Shown one piece after another: positions 8,185-17,293 of a stretch of DNA of 64,000 nucleotides. The first letter of the stretch is position 1, and the number at the start of each line of letters is the position of its first letter. Origin of the DNA: CAJQQK01 sp965224225. GTDB lineage: Bacteria > Pseudomonadota > Alphaproteobacteria > Rhizobiales > Hyphomicrobiaceae. The notes under the pieces were generated by a model. The model saw nothing but the letters and a program-made list of their open reading frames with translations, was not told where the DNA came from and ran no database searches. A program made the translations under genes and the position numbers. The stretch spans positions 186,001 through 250,000 of the forward strand of contig CBDCZF010000032.1 in assembly GCA_965224225.1 (NCBI GenBank), given 5' to 3'.

Positions 8185-9866
8185 TGCAAAAGACGATACT
8201 CGAAGTCAAAGACCTGAAAATCGAGGCCCGGCCGCACGCCGCCCCGACTATCCCGATCGTCAAAGGCGTGAGCTTCGATGTGAACGAAGGCGAAGTGGTC
8301 GCACTGATCGGCGAGTCGGGTTCCGGCAAGACGACGATTTCGCTCTCGGCGCTCGGCTACACGAAACCGGGGCTCTATTTCTCTGGCGGCGAGGTCAAAT
8401 TGCTCGGCCGGGACATGATCACGCTCAAGCCCGAGGCCAAACGGTTGATGCGCGGCGAGCATGTCGCCTATCTCGCGCAAAGTGCGGCGGCGACCTTCAA
8501 CCCGGCCCTCAAGATCAACGAGCAGGTCACCGAATCTGCCGTCCTGCACGGTGCCATGTCGCAAGCCGAAGCGGATGCGCGCGCCGTCGAGCTCTATCAC
8601 GCGCTTGACCTGCCCGAGCCCGACCGCATCGGCTTTCGCTATCCCCATCAGGTCTCGGGCGGCCAGCTGCAGCGCCTGATGGCAGCGATGGCGCTCGTCG
8701 AAAAACCGGACCTCCTCGTCCTCGACGAGCCGACCACGGCGCTCGACGTCACCACCCAGATTGAGGTCCTCAAGGCCTTCAAGAAGGTTATCCGCGAGGA
8801 AGGCTCAGCCGCGATCTACGTGACCCACGATCTGGCCGTCGTCGCCCAGATCGCCGACCACATCGTCGTCCTTTACGGCGGCGAGGTCATGGAAAAGGGG
8901 CCCGTTGACCAGATCGTCGGCAACCCGCAACACGAATACACCCAGCGCCTGATGGAGGCTGTCCGTCCGCCACCAGCCGCCGGTCAGGGCGACAGCGACC
9001 CGGATGCCGAACTCCACAAGGTGCCGGCCCTCGAGGTGCGCAACCTCTATGCCGGCTACGGCCGCGGCGCCGACGGCAAGCCCGCGATCACCGTGCTGCG
9101 AGACATCAACATGCGCATCGAGCGCGGCCGGGTCGTCGGCGTGATCGGCGAATCCGGTTGCGGCAAGTCCACGCTGGCCCGCGTCATGGCAGGCCTGCTG
9201 CCGGCCTCCGAAGGCGAGGTGTTGCTCGACGGCAATCCGTTGCCCGCAGACCTCAAAGACCGCAATCGAGAAGACCTGCGCAAAGTGCAGTTCATCTTCC
9301 AGATGGCCGATACCGCACTTAATCCGCGCCAGTACATTGGCGACATCATCGGCCGGCCATTGGAGTTCTATCACGGTCTGACCGGCCAAAAAAAACGCCA
9401 ACGCGTCGCCGAACTGCTCGATCTGGTCGAACTGCCGGCCGAATACGCCAACCGGTTTCCGCCGGAACTGTCCGGTGGCCAGAAGCAGCGCATCAACCTA
9501 GCGCGCGGGCTGGCTGCCGATCCGGAAGTCTTACTCTGTGATGAAGTCACATCGGCACTCGACACCATCGTCGGCGCCAACGTCATCGATCTCCTGAAGC
9601 GCCTGCGCGATCGTCTCGGCGTTTCGTTCGTGTTCATCAGCCACGATCTATCGACGGTCGCCTCGTTCGCCGACGACATTGCCGTTCTCTACAACGGCGA
9701 GCTTGTCGACTACGGCCCGGTCGATGAGATCCTGACGCCCCCGTTCCACCCCTACACGGAACTCTTGATCTACTCGGTACCGGAGTTGCGCGTTGGCTGG
9801 CTTGATGAGACGGCGGAAACGCAGCAGGCTCTTGCCGCAAATTTCAAGGCCGGAGAGTACGCTTAA
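8184..9866 (+). CDS. ABC transporter ATP-binding protein, fused DppD-DppF type
   Basis: 560 residues containing two complete nucleotide-binding domains. The first has Walker A GESGSGKTT, signature VSGGQLQR and Walker B LLVLDEPTTALD. The second has GESGCGKST, LSGGQKQR and LLCDEVTSALD. The short family tail after each domain is present. It supplies both ATPase sites for the importer. ATG 8184 overlaps the permease stop; the same frame is open further upstream only as a shadow of the permease gene. In the second Walker B, cysteine precedes the Asp-Glu pair, a mild variation. Confidence 0.93.
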   Translation: MQKTILEVKDLKIEARPHAAPTIPIVKGVSFDVNEGEVVALIGESGSGKTTISLSALGYTKPGLYFSGGEVKLLGRDMITLKPEAKRLMRGEHVAYLAQSAAATFNPALKINEQVTESAVLHGAMSQAEADARAVELYHALDLPEPDRIGFRYPHQVSGGQLQRLMAAMALVEKPDLLVLDEPTTALDVTTQIEVLKAFKKVIREEGSAAIYVTHDLAVVAQIADHIVVLYGGEVMEKGPVDQIVGNPQHEYTQRLMEAVRPPPAAGQGDSDPDAELHKVPALEVRNLYAGYGRGADGKPAITVLRDINMRIERGRVVGVIGESGCGKSTLARVMAGLLPASEGEVLLDGNPLPADLKDRNREDLRKVQFIFQMADTALNPRQYIGDIIGRPLEFYHGLTGQKKRQRVAELLDLVELPAEYANRFPPELSGGQKQRINLARGLAADPEVLLCDEVTSALDTIVGANVIDLLKRLRDRLGVSFVFISHDLSTVASFADDIAVLYNGELVDYGPVDEILTPPFHPYTELLIYSVPELRVGWLDETAETQQALAANFKAGEYA

Positions 9867-9914
9867 AGCGTGCCGCGTAAAACGCGTCCCGCTTCAGCAA
9901 TTGTTTGCGCTCAC

Positions 9915-9983
9915 GGGCTATTCCGGCCTGACGGCCGAGCCCTCCGCGGGGGCGGCGCTTAGCGCCGGGTCGCGGTTGCGACC
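9915..9983. repeat. Cluster of three short hairpins downstream of the ABC operon
   Basis: Three stems occur in 69 bases. GGGCT 9915-9919 with AGCCC 9938-9942 encloses GGCC/GGCC. GGCGCT 9954-9959 pairs with AGCGCC 9961-9966. GGTCGC 9968-9973 pairs with GCGACC 9978-9983. They lie between the ATPase stop and the convergent DUF1847 gene and may end transcription from both sides. Similar multi-hairpin blocks occur near 25.2 and 37.3 kb. Confidence 0.55.
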
Positions 9984-10050
9984 TTGCATTACGGTTCCGC
10001 GTCGGCACGACATGATCTGATTTTGGCTTGCCAGCCCAGGTCCAGAGTCG

Positions 10051-10749
10051 TCAGCTCTTGCGCCGGCCGGCCACGGGGAGTTTGGGCGGTTTTTCAGGCC
10101 GGTCGGGTCCCCACACCTTGCTGTAGTAGCTGTCGGCAAGCTGCAATGCGGCGACGGGGTTATGGCCGAGCACGCGGTCCTTGGCCACCAGCACCGTCGT
10201 CAGGCCCTTGGCGTATTTGAAAAACAGGCTGTCGTGGCCGATGCACAGCCCCATGACGACGTTGAATTCGGCACCTGCCTCGTTCAAGAGTTCGGCCTGC
10301 GCAACCGGATTGCAGAGTGCTTCGAAACCGCCCGGGCGGACCTTCTCGCCGTCCTCGAGCCCGATCTCTTCTTTCGGGATGCTGCCGTTCTTGCAGGCGA
10401 CGGAGACGACCTCGAAACCATGACTCTCGAGGATGCCGGACAGCACATAGGCGTGGTCGACGAAACTGATGCAGTTGGCGATGCCGATCTTCCTGTAGCC
10501 CATCTTCTTGGCGAACTGGACGACCTCTTCGACCCGCGTCCACTGGCAGTAGCCTTCAGCTTCAACCCTGGCCGATTCGCGCGACACCTTGAGCGTTTCA
10601 GGATCATCGTAAAGCGCCCGCGCCTGGTCCTGGGTATCGGGCGCCACCTTGCTCGGACAGAAGCCAGGGCCCGCCCGTCCGGCCTCGCCGCATCGGCAGG
10701 CGCGTACGTTGTCCGGACAGTAGGCACATGCTGGCTCTGTATAGGTCAT
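10051..10749 (-). CDS. DUF1847 domain protein, cysteine-rich, probably metal-binding
   Basis: 232 residues. The N-terminus has ACAYCPDNVRACRCGE and a further FCPS, giving clustered cysteines of the kind that bind zinc or an iron-sulfur cluster. The core (YRKIGIANCISF, GFEVVSVACKNG, NVVMGLCIGHDSLFF) matches the DUF1847 family, whose function is not known to me. The start at ATG 10749 is supported by GGGAGGG 8-14 bases upstream; the open frame extends further without a ribosome site. It is convergent with the peptide ABC operon and stands alone. Confidence 0.8.
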   Translation of the reverse strand: MTYTEPACAYCPDNVRACRCGEAGRAGPGFCPSKVAPDTQDQARALYDDPETLKVSRESARVEAEGYCQWTRVEEVVQFAKKMGYRKIGIANCISFVDHAYVLSGILESHGFEVVSVACKNGSIPKEEIGLEDGEKVRPGGFEALCNPVAQAELLNEAGAEFNVVMGLCIGHDSLFFKYAKGLTTVLVAKDRVLGHNPVAALQLADSYYSKVWGPDRPEKPPKLPVAGRRKS

Positions 10750-10895
10750 CGCGTCGGTCCCTCCCGGTGCAGCTGGCGACGAGTTTGTTTGCAGCACGCA
10801 GCCGCTCGCGGACACCCGCTTTGATCTCGATCAAATTAGAAACCCGGCAAGGCCGGCATCACACTTGCGATGGACATAGGCATCTGCAACGACTT

Positions 10896-10952
10896 TAGGT
10901 CACAAACTCATAAATCCTGCCTCTGAGGCAGGATTTATGAGTTTGTGACCTA
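10896..10952. repeat. Perfect 57-base palindrome (28-base arms, 1-base centre)
   Basis: Arms 10896-10923 and 10925-10952 are exact complements around a single T at 10924. The arm begins TAGGTCACAAACTCATAAAT and ends CCTGCCTC. It lies between the divergent DUF1847 and MaoC genes, 58 bases before the MaoC start. It could be a hairpin-forming regulatory or mobile repeat, or a fold-back artefact of sequencing. Confidence 0.9.
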
Positions 10953-11009
10953 GGGCGAGCCAGCATCGTTGTCGTGCCACATCGAATGATTTCATGGGGA
11001 GTGTCGCCA

Positions 11010-11528
11010 ATGTACGGCATGAAGGAAGTAGGGCCCAACCGCTATCGCGAGACACTCGGGCGTTATTTCGAGGATTTCCGGGTTGGCGACATCTACGAGC
11101 ACCGGCCCGGCCGCACGATCACGGAAGCCGACAACATTTGGTTCACGTTGCTCACCATGAACACCCATCCGCTGCACTTCGACAACGAGTACGCAAAGCA
11201 AAGCGAATTCGGCAAACCGCTTGTCAACAGCGCCTTCACGCTGGCTGTGGTGACCGGCATGTCGGTGTCGGACACCAGCCAGAAGGCGGTCGCGAACCTC
11301 GGCTGGTCGGACATCAAACTGACCGCGCCCGTGTTCGTCGGAGACACGATCTACGCAGAGTCCGAGGTGCTGGAAAAGCGCGAATCGAAGTCGCGGCCAA
11401 CCGAAGGCATCGTCACGATCAAGACCACTGGCCTCAAGCAGGACGGCACCCGATTCATGACGTTCTCACGCGCGATGCTGATGCCGAAGCGCGGCCATGC
11501 GACGGAAGACAAGACGGAAAGCTATTGA
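11010..11528 (+). CDS. MaoC-family (hot-dog) enoyl-CoA hydratase/dehydratase
   Basis: 172 residues, a single hot-dog domain. TLLTMNTHPLHFDNEYA at about 47-63 is the MaoC active-site region. FGKPLVNSAFTLAVVTG and VFVGDTIYAESEV are the expected later motifs. The usual Asp-x-Asn-Pro-x-His pattern appears here as Asn-Thr-His-Pro-Leu-His, as I recall for the mesaconyl/methylmalyl-CoA-like branch. It should add or remove water from an acyl-CoA. The start is ATG 11010, with GGGGAG eight bases ahead; an upstream in-frame GTG is less good. It leads an acyl-CoA module with the dehydrogenase and CaiB genes downstream. Confidence 0.85.
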   Translation: MYGMKEVGPNRYRETLGRYFEDFRVGDIYEHRPGRTITEADNIWFTLLTMNTHPLHFDNEYAKQSEFGKPLVNSAFTLAVVTGMSVSDTSQKAVANLGWSDIKLTAPVFVGDTIYAESEVLEKRESKSRPTEGIVTIKTTGLKQDGTRFMTFSRAMLMPKRGHATEDKTESY

Positions 11529-11614
11529 CCGGCAGAACGACTTCGTACCTGATCGAGCCCAATGCGCTATTCGGTCCGGATTGGTGGAACGTCCACCATC
11601 CGGACCCGGCACGC

Positions 11615-11884
11615 CTAGAAAATATCAGCCTCAAAATGACTGTACGACAGATACAGTTCGGCACTCGCATCATCGATTCCCTGCGTCGGTGCATCACCAC
11701 TCGGATAGTAGCCGTACAAGCCTGTCGGCACGTGCATGATCGATACCGAGCCTTTGGCTTCCGAACCTTCGAGCGGCGTGACGATATCGACTTCATCGTC
11801 GGTGAAAACGATGTCACTTTTCCCGAGCGGACCGGCGGCACCGTCGGTGGGCTGGGCTGATTTGCCTTGTGCAAGATTTCGCAT
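11615..11884 (-). CDS. Small acidic protein of unknown function
   Basis: 89 residues starting at ATG 11884, with AAGGAG eight bases ahead, so translation is credible. It begins MRNLAQGKSAQPTDGAAGPL, then alternates acidic stretches (DIVFTDDEVDIV) with a hydrophobic centre (SIMHVPTGLYGYYP) and ends ELYLSYSHFEADIF. I see no signal peptide, membrane segment or known motif. It sits on the opposite strand inside the MaoC/acyl-CoA dehydrogenase run. I do not recognise it. Confidence 0.55.
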   Translation of the reverse strand: MRNLAQGKSAQPTDGAAGPLGKSDIVFTDDEVDIVTPLEGSEAKGSVSIMHVPTGLYGYYPSGDAPTQGIDDASAELYLSYSHFEADIF

Positions 11885-12009
11885 TTGTGCTTCTCCTTTC
11901 AATGCGCGGTCGGGCGACCCATTTTCGCCCGACCCCAGTGTAGGCCAGGCCAGGCTTGTGAATTGTGAGCCAGCTCACGAATGCAACTTGGCCGCCGAGG
12001 ATGAACCCC

Positions 12010-13176
12010 ATGGAATCAGAGACCCCGGCCGAAACCGCCGAGACCGAAGCCCAGATACTCGATGCGATCGACAAATTCCTGCGGCACGAAGTCGACCCGC
12101 ACGTGATGAAGTTCGAACATGCCGACGCCTACCCCGAGGACATGGTCGAAGGCATGAAGGCGCTCGGGCTGTTCGGAGCGATCATCCCGGAAACCTACGG
12201 CGGCCTCGGACTGCCGGTCACGACCTATGCCAAGATCGTCGAGCGCGTCACGGAGAGCTGGATGTCGCTCTCAGGCATCTTCAATTCGCACCTGATCATG
12301 GCCAACGCCGTGATGCGGTTCGGCACCGAGGAACAAAAGCGCGAATGGCTGCCGAAGTTCGCAACCGGCGAAAAGCGAGGCGGCCTGGCGTTGACGGAGC
12401 CTGGCTGCGGCACCGATTTGCAGGCTGTCAGAACGGCCGCCCGGCGCGACGGCAACGGTTACGTGATCAACGGCACGAAGACCTGGATTTCGAATGGCAT
12501 CCACGGCACTTGTTTCGCGCTGCTGGTCAAGACCGATCCGGAGGCGGAGCCACGCCACAAGGGCATGAGCCTGTTCATCGCCGAGAAGGACGAGGGTTTC
12601 ACGGTCGGGCGCAAGCTCGAAAAGCTCGGCTACAAGGGGATCGATTCGGCCGAGCTGGTTTTCGAAGACTATCACGTGCCGCACGACCGGTTGATCGGCG
12701 GCGTCGAAGGCAAGGGCTTGCAGCATGCGCTCGGCGGGCTGGAGCTTGGCCGCATCAACGTTGCCGCGCGCGGTGTCGGCATCGCCAAGCGGGCGCTCGA
12801 TCTCTCGGTCGCCTATGCTCAGCAGCGCGAAACCTTCGGCCAGCCGATCGCGCAGCACCAGGCCATCCAGATCAAACTCGCGGACATGGCAACCAAGTTC
12901 GAAGCCGCACGACACCTGACCCGTGCCGCCGCCGAGGCCCTGGAAGCCGGCGAGCGCTGCGACATGGAAGCCGGCATGGCGAAACTGTTTGCCACCGAAG
13001 CCGCCCTGTTCAACGCCACGGAAGCGATGCGCATCCACGGCGCCTACGGCTACTCGAAGGAGTTCGAGATCGAGCGCCTCTACCGCGATGCGCCGCTCCT
13101 GTGTATCGGCGAGGGCACCAACGAACTGCAACGCATCATCATCGCGCGCCAGCTCGTGCAGCGAAATCCGATATAA
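12010..13176 (+). CDS. Acyl-CoA dehydrogenase
   Basis: 388 residues with the standard acyl-CoA dehydrogenase fold. The FAD-contacting LALTEPGCGTD is at about 120-130 and KTWISNGIHG follows. YAQQRETFGQPIAQHQAIQ lies in the C-terminal domain. The end is LLCIGEGTNELQRIIIARQL, where the glutamate of GEGTNE is the expected catalytic base. It should oxidise an acyl-CoA to the 2-enoyl-CoA, passing electrons to ETF. GAGG at 11997-12000 points to ATG 12010 rather than the earlier in-frame starts. With MaoC and CaiB it suggests activation, dehydrogenation and hydration of one acid; the exact acid is not shown. Confidence 0.93.
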   Translation: MESETPAETAETEAQILDAIDKFLRHEVDPHVMKFEHADAYPEDMVEGMKALGLFGAIIPETYGGLGLPVTTYAKIVERVTESWMSLSGIFNSHLIMANAVMRFGTEEQKREWLPKFATGEKRGGLALTEPGCGTDLQAVRTAARRDGNGYVINGTKTWISNGIHGTCFALLVKTDPEAEPRHKGMSLFIAEKDEGFTVGRKLEKLGYKGIDSAELVFEDYHVPHDRLIGGVEGKGLQHALGGLELGRINVAARGVGIAKRALDLSVAYAQQRETFGQPIAQHQAIQIKLADMATKFEAARHLTRAAAEALEAGERCDMEAGMAKLFATEAALFNATEAMRIHGAYGYSKEFEIERLYRDAPLLCIGEGTNELQRIIIARQLVQRNPI

Positions 13177-13223
13177 TGCTCAGGACCTGACAGTTGGCTA
13201 CCAACCAGTCCCCAAACGCAACG

Positions 13224-13379
13224 CCATTCCCGCGCAGGCGCACTGCTGTCTGGGCAAAGTTTGCACGGCTGAAGCCACAACCACAGTCGTCATCCCCACG
13301 CAGTTGGGGACCCAAGCGATTCTCCACTTTCTCAGTGCCGGCGGATGGTTGCTTGGGTTCCCGCCTGCGCGGGAATGAC
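13224..13379. repeat. Dispersed palindromic repeat: one partial and two inverted full copies
   Basis: Two copies of a roughly 29-base unit face each other: 13288-13316 on plus and 13351-13379 on minus, both of the form GTCATyCCC-CGCAG-GGGA/AACCCAAGC. Each folds on itself (TCCCCA/TGGGGA at 13293-13310; TTCCCGC/GCGGGAA at 13358-13375). A partial copy (CATTCCCGCGCAGGCG) lies at 13224-13239. It resembles the REP-like elements scattered through many proteobacterial genomes and fills the gap before the CaiB gene. Confidence 0.75.
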
Positions 13380-13460
13380 GGAGTGGTAGGTGGCAAGGGT
13401 GCTAACCGTCGAACTCGGAGCATTAGCCCGAATTAGCGCTGACCGGTGAAAGGAATGGAT

Positions 13461-14657
13461 ATGGGGTTTCCCCTCGAGGGTGTGCGCATAATATCGGTCG
13501 AGCAGTACGGCGCCGGGCCGTTCGGCACGATGCAACTCGCCGACCTCGGCGCCGAGATCATCAAGATCGAAAACGCCTCGGAAGGCGGCGACGTCGGCCG
13601 CTACGTGCGCCATGCCGACGATCCGCTGCCCGTCGGCGACAGCATGTTTCATCAGGCTTTCAACCGCAACAAGCGCAGCATCACCCTCGACCTCAAGCAG
13701 CCGGAAGGTCAGGACATCCTGCACCGCCTGGTCGCCACGGCCGATGCCGTGTTCAACAATCTGCGCGGCGACCTGCCCGACAAGCTCGGCCTCAACTACG
13801 ATGCACTAAAGATCCACAATGAGCGCATCGTCTGCGTGCACCTGTCGGCCTACGGGCGCCGGGGTGAGCGTGCCGCCTGGCCAGGCTACGACTATCTGAT
13901 GCAGGCCGAGTGCGGCTATCTGGCGGTGACCGGCGAGCCGGACGGCCCGCCAGCGCGCATGGGACTGTCGCTGGTCGATCTCTCGACCGGGCTGCAGGCC
14001 GCCATCGCGCTCTCGTCGGGCATTATAGGCGCGCGGGCCAGCGGCAAAGGCAGTGACTACGACGTCAGCCTGTTCGATGCGGCGATCGCGAATGTCTGCT
14101 ACGTCGGCGCCTGGTATCTGACCGCCGGCATCAACACCGGCCGCAGCCCGCGTTCCGCGCATCCGAACCTCACGCCGAGCCAGCTCTACCGCACGAGAGA
14201 CGGCTGGATCTTCGTGATGTGTAACAAGGAAAAGTTCTGGCCGGCGCTGTGCGATGCGATGGGACGAGCGGATCTTGGCCGCGACCCCGACTATGCGACC
14301 TTCGCCGACCGCCTGCGTAATCGCGACCAGCTGACCGAGGTGCTCGACGATGCCTTATCCGCGCGGACGACCGCCGAATGGATGGAGCGTTTTGCCGGCA
14401 CGGTGCCAGCCGCCCCCGTCAACGACATCGCAGCCGCCCTCGACAATCCGTTCGCGCGCTCGACCGGCCAGGTCATTTCCTATGATGCACCCGACGGCAC
14501 CACGGTAACCTCCACAGGGCCAGCGATTCGCGTTGCCGGCGAGGCACCGATCAGGCGCGGGGCGCCAGGACTCGCCGCGGATCTCGAGGCGGTGCTCGCG
14601 GAGGTTGGCATCGGTGCGAAGGCATTGGCGGCCCTTCGGGACAAAGGCGTCGTGTGA
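13461..14657 (+). CDS. CaiB/BaiF family acyl-CoA transferase (family III CoA-transferase)
   Basis: 398 residues, the family length. The N-terminal LEGVRIISVEQYGAGPFGT and LADLGAEIIKIE motifs, the NRNKRSITLDLK motif and PGYDYLMQA, whose aspartate is the expected catalytic residue, are all present. The enzyme moves CoA between two carboxylic acids through a mixed anhydride. The start is ATG 13461 with AAAGGA six bases ahead; GTG 13446 is in frame but overlaps that site. The VOC gene follows 39 bases later. Confidence 0.92.
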   Translation: MGFPLEGVRIISVEQYGAGPFGTMQLADLGAEIIKIENASEGGDVGRYVRHADDPLPVGDSMFHQAFNRNKRSITLDLKQPEGQDILHRLVATADAVFNNLRGDLPDKLGLNYDALKIHNERIVCVHLSAYGRRGERAAWPGYDYLMQAECGYLAVTGEPDGPPARMGLSLVDLSTGLQAAIALSSGIIGARASGKGSDYDVSLFDAAIANVCYVGAWYLTAGINTGRSPRSAHPNLTPSQLYRTRDGWIFVMCNKEKFWPALCDAMGRADLGRDPDYATFADRLRNRDQLTEVLDDALSARTTAEWMERFAGTVPAAPVNDIAAALDNPFARSTGQVISYDAPDGTTVTSTGPAIRVAGEAPIRRGAPGLAADLEAVLAEVGIGAKALAALRDKGVV

Positions 14658-14696
14658 GGCGAGATCTCCCGGCCGTACACTCACAAGGAAGACAAG

Positions 14697-15164
14697 ATGA
14701 TCGAAATCAATGGTGCCGCCCATGTCATCCTGACCGTCTCGCAATGGGAGAAGGCACGCGCGTTCTACGGCGAACTGTTGCCCTTTCTCGGCATGCAGAA
14801 GGTCTATGACGGCAACAACTTCATATACCACGTCGGCGGGCGCACGGCGCTCGGCATCCAGCGCTGCGCGCCGGAATTCGAAGGCGAACGCTTCGTGCAG
14901 AACCGGGTCGGCCTGCACCACATGTGCTTTCGCGCGCGGTCGGCCGAGGATGTCGACAAGGCGGCCGCCAAAGTGCGCGAGATCGGCGGCCACATCGACC
15001 GCGGTCCGCAGGAAGGCGACTTCGCACCGGGCTACTATTATTTCGTGTTCGAAGACCCCGACGGCATCCGCCTCGAGGTCAACTATGTGCCCGGCAAAGG
15101 CCTGCTGGTCAGCGATCCACCACTGAAACCCAGCGACGATCCCGACTGGGACCAGAACGTTTAG
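14697..15164 (+). CDS. VOC-superfamily protein (glyoxalase/epimerase fold)
   Basis: 155 residues with the paired beta-alpha-beta-beta-beta VOC pattern: HVILTVSQWEKARAFYGELL at the start, GLHHMCFRARSAEDVD in the middle and FEDPDGIRLEVNYVPGKG at the end. H9, H75 and the glutamate of RLEVNY are plausible metal ligands. The substrate is unknown. It is last in the CaiB run, with AAGGAAG before ATG 14697, and its stop overlaps the convergent NnrU gene by four bases. Confidence 0.88.
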   Translation: MIEINGAAHVILTVSQWEKARAFYGELLPFLGMQKVYDGNNFIYHVGGRTALGIQRCAPEFEGERFVQNRVGLHHMCFRARSAEDVDKAAAKVREIGGHIDRGPQEGDFAPGYYYFVFEDPDGIRLEVNYVPGKGLLVSDPPLKPSDDPDWDQNV

Positions 15165-15748
15165 AGCGCTACCGGTGCTACGCCGATCAAAAGCTCGTGC
15201 AGGAAGAAGACGAAGGCTGCGTAGAGCGCTAGGCCGCCCACGACTGCGATCGCATCCCCGACCAGGCCGCCAGAACTTGATGATCCCGGCGCTATCGCGG
15301 CCGTGCGGTACTTGACGGAAATCCTGTCGACCACCGCGTAGGCGAGAAAACTGCCGAACAACACGATCGAGGCCAGATCGCCGTTGGCCAGCAGATGCGC
15401 CAGTGCCCAGACCTTGACGGCTGCCAGCATCGGATGCCCGACGATCCGGCGGATGTTGGAGGGCACATAGGCGGCTACCAGCAGGATCATCGAGACGATC
15501 ATCAGCGGCATGGCGACGTGGCGCGTCCAAACGGGCGGTATCCAGATTTGCGGGTTCTTTCCGACCAATACTTGAAGCTTGCCGTAACCAAGGACGATTA
15601 AGGCGAAGCCGATCAGCGACACGATCGCAAAGCCGGCCTTGTAGGAGCTTTCCCCGAAACGCCCGATCAGGCCTGAGCGAAGGTCCTGCTGCATGGGAAG
15701 TGCGTGCACGGCGAAGAAGATCAGCAGTCCAGTGATCATTAGTGTCAT
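15161..15748 (-). CDS. NnrU-family membrane protein
   Basis: 195 residues with about five or six hydrophobic helices. The conserved VGHPMLAAVKVWALAHLLANGD block of NnrU is clear, as are HVAMPLMIV and the N-terminal FFAVHALPM. NnrU proteins are inner-membrane proteins linked to nitric-oxide metabolism and to carotenoid isomerisation (Z-ISO relatives) and may bind haem. No nitrite or nitric-oxide reductase genes are nearby, so the role here is open. Confidence 0.88.
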   Translation of the reverse strand: MTLMITGLLIFFAVHALPMQQDLRSGLIGRFGESSYKAGFAIVSLIGFALIVLGYGKLQVLVGKNPQIWIPPVWTRHVAMPLMIVSMILLVAAYVPSNIRRIVGHPMLAAVKVWALAHLLANGDLASIVLFGSFLAYAVVDRISVKYRTAAIAPGSSSSGGLVGDAIAVVGGLALYAAFVFFLHELLIGVAPVAL

Positions 15749-16116
15749 GATGTTGCTCTTTATCCGAGGTCAAGCCAGCGAATTTTGCTGATCAGGGAAC
15801 GTCTTGACCGATGCTGCCACAATGTGCGCTACTCTTTGCCACAACTTTGCCTGATACGTCGATGAGTGATGTTATGGGTAAGTGAGGCCGCGTGCTGGGG
15901 CGAGTTCGGGGCCGAATGGGGGAGAGTCGTGAGACCGGGCGCTCAGGCCGGTCAACCACGGCGTTAAAACGATTTGTTCCGCTTGGACCGTGTGGCGGTG
16001 GTCTTTGCTTTGACTGCGAGTTTGGCGCAGCAGGCGGGGAGTGCTGTGGCTACGTAAACCGGGCCTCGATTCCACGAATGGTGGATGCGAGGCGGTGCAC
16101 GGACCAAGGGGGCGAA
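15749..16116. other. Non-coding region between divergent genes
   Basis: 368 bases between the NnrU start and the 16117 gene. Open frames run through its right part but lack ribosome sites and protein-like composition, and the ribosome site at about 16106-16112 marks the real start. I see promoter space but no specific element I can name. Confidence 0.4.
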
Positions 16117-17210
16117 ATGAGTAACAAGGGACACCGGCCAACGGGACCAAGTGCACCGGACCATCCGGAGAGCGATGACGCGCTGGTGCCAGACCTGACG
16201 GCACGGTTGAAGGAAGCCGGCTTTGGCGGCCGTCGGGCCCATACAGAGCGGACATCGGCCAGAGCCCTGCCGCCACCTGATGAACCTCAGCCATCGCCCG
16301 CCGACCACACTAAATTGCAGCTTGCTCCCCGGGTTCCGGCTCTGCTGCTCCCCGGGCGGTTGGCCAAATCACTTGCTCCGCCGCCGGCGGAGCGTCTGTT
16401 GCCCGTTGCCGGCGCAGTCGATGTCAATGACGACAGCCGCAGGCTTGGCGATCTTGGGCCGAACGATGAACTCGCACTCAGGTTGCCGGCCAGCTGGCAA
16501 CAAAAGAGCCTCCCCGCTCCGCCACGCCGCCGCCGGCGCTGGCAGTGGAGCGAGCGATCGACGGCTGCGTTCTTAGGATTTGCCGCCGGCATCGTTATCA
16601 TCGTGCCGATCATTATAGTGCTCAGCAACAATGCCGATGTGACGGGACCGCAAGGAGTGGCGAGACAGCAGGTTGCAGCCGTCGATGGTATCGAACGAAC
16701 TTCGCCTTTGACGACCGGCACCGTCATCGAAACCCGCAAGGTGCCGGTACAGATCGTGCGCAGCAGCCAGGTCGCTATGCCGCGCCTTGCCCCAGTAACG
16801 GCCGTTGAACAGCCGCGGACGCAAAAACCTTGGCACCGCCGCCTTCGCCGCGCCTGATTGTGGTGCGCAGCCGCACTGTACCGCCGGCGATGGTCAAAGC
16901 CGAACCGACCGCCGAGCAGCGCCTTGCCGCCGCTGCCTTGGCCGAGGCGCGTGACGCGCTAGCTAAGGGCCAGGTCGACGAAGCGCGCCGGCTGCTCCGT
17001 TCATCGGCTTCCTCCGACAGCCCCGGCCTGTGGTTCCAGCTGGCCGAGACGTACGACCCGAACTTCGCCAACACCTGGGCGCAAAGCCTTGCCAGTGACG
17101 CGTCCGGTTCGCTGCTCGCAGCCGACGTCGGCTTTGCCCGGTTCTATTACCAGCGCGCCTATGATGCCGGCGTGGCAGGCGCCAAGGAGCGCCTCGACGC
17201 GCTGCCGTAA
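16117..17210 (+). pseudogene. Membrane-anchored Sel1/TPR-like protein, frame broken at an A-run
   Basis: Two overlapping frames make sense as one protein. The first, 16117-16857, starts at ATG 16117 after AAGGGGG. It has a Pro/Ala-rich cytoplasmic part, an RRRRR patch and one transmembrane helix (AAFLGFAAGIVIIVPIIIVL). The second, 16830-17210, has a helical region rich in Ala (AEQRLAAAALAEARDALAKG) and a Sel1/TPR-like end (LWFQLAETYDPN, ARFYYQRAYDAGVAGAKERL). The frames would join if one A were added to the five-A run at 16823-16827. It resembles alphaproteobacterial one-helix proteins with a periplasmic TPR-like tail. Either a consensus error or a real frameshift explains the break. Confidence 0.6.
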
Positions 17211-17293
17211 CCTGATCTGTTCACCAGAATGCGGGACCTCATGAGGTTTTGAGGTCGCGCCGAGGGTAGGCGAATCGCGGTATCAATCGGCCT

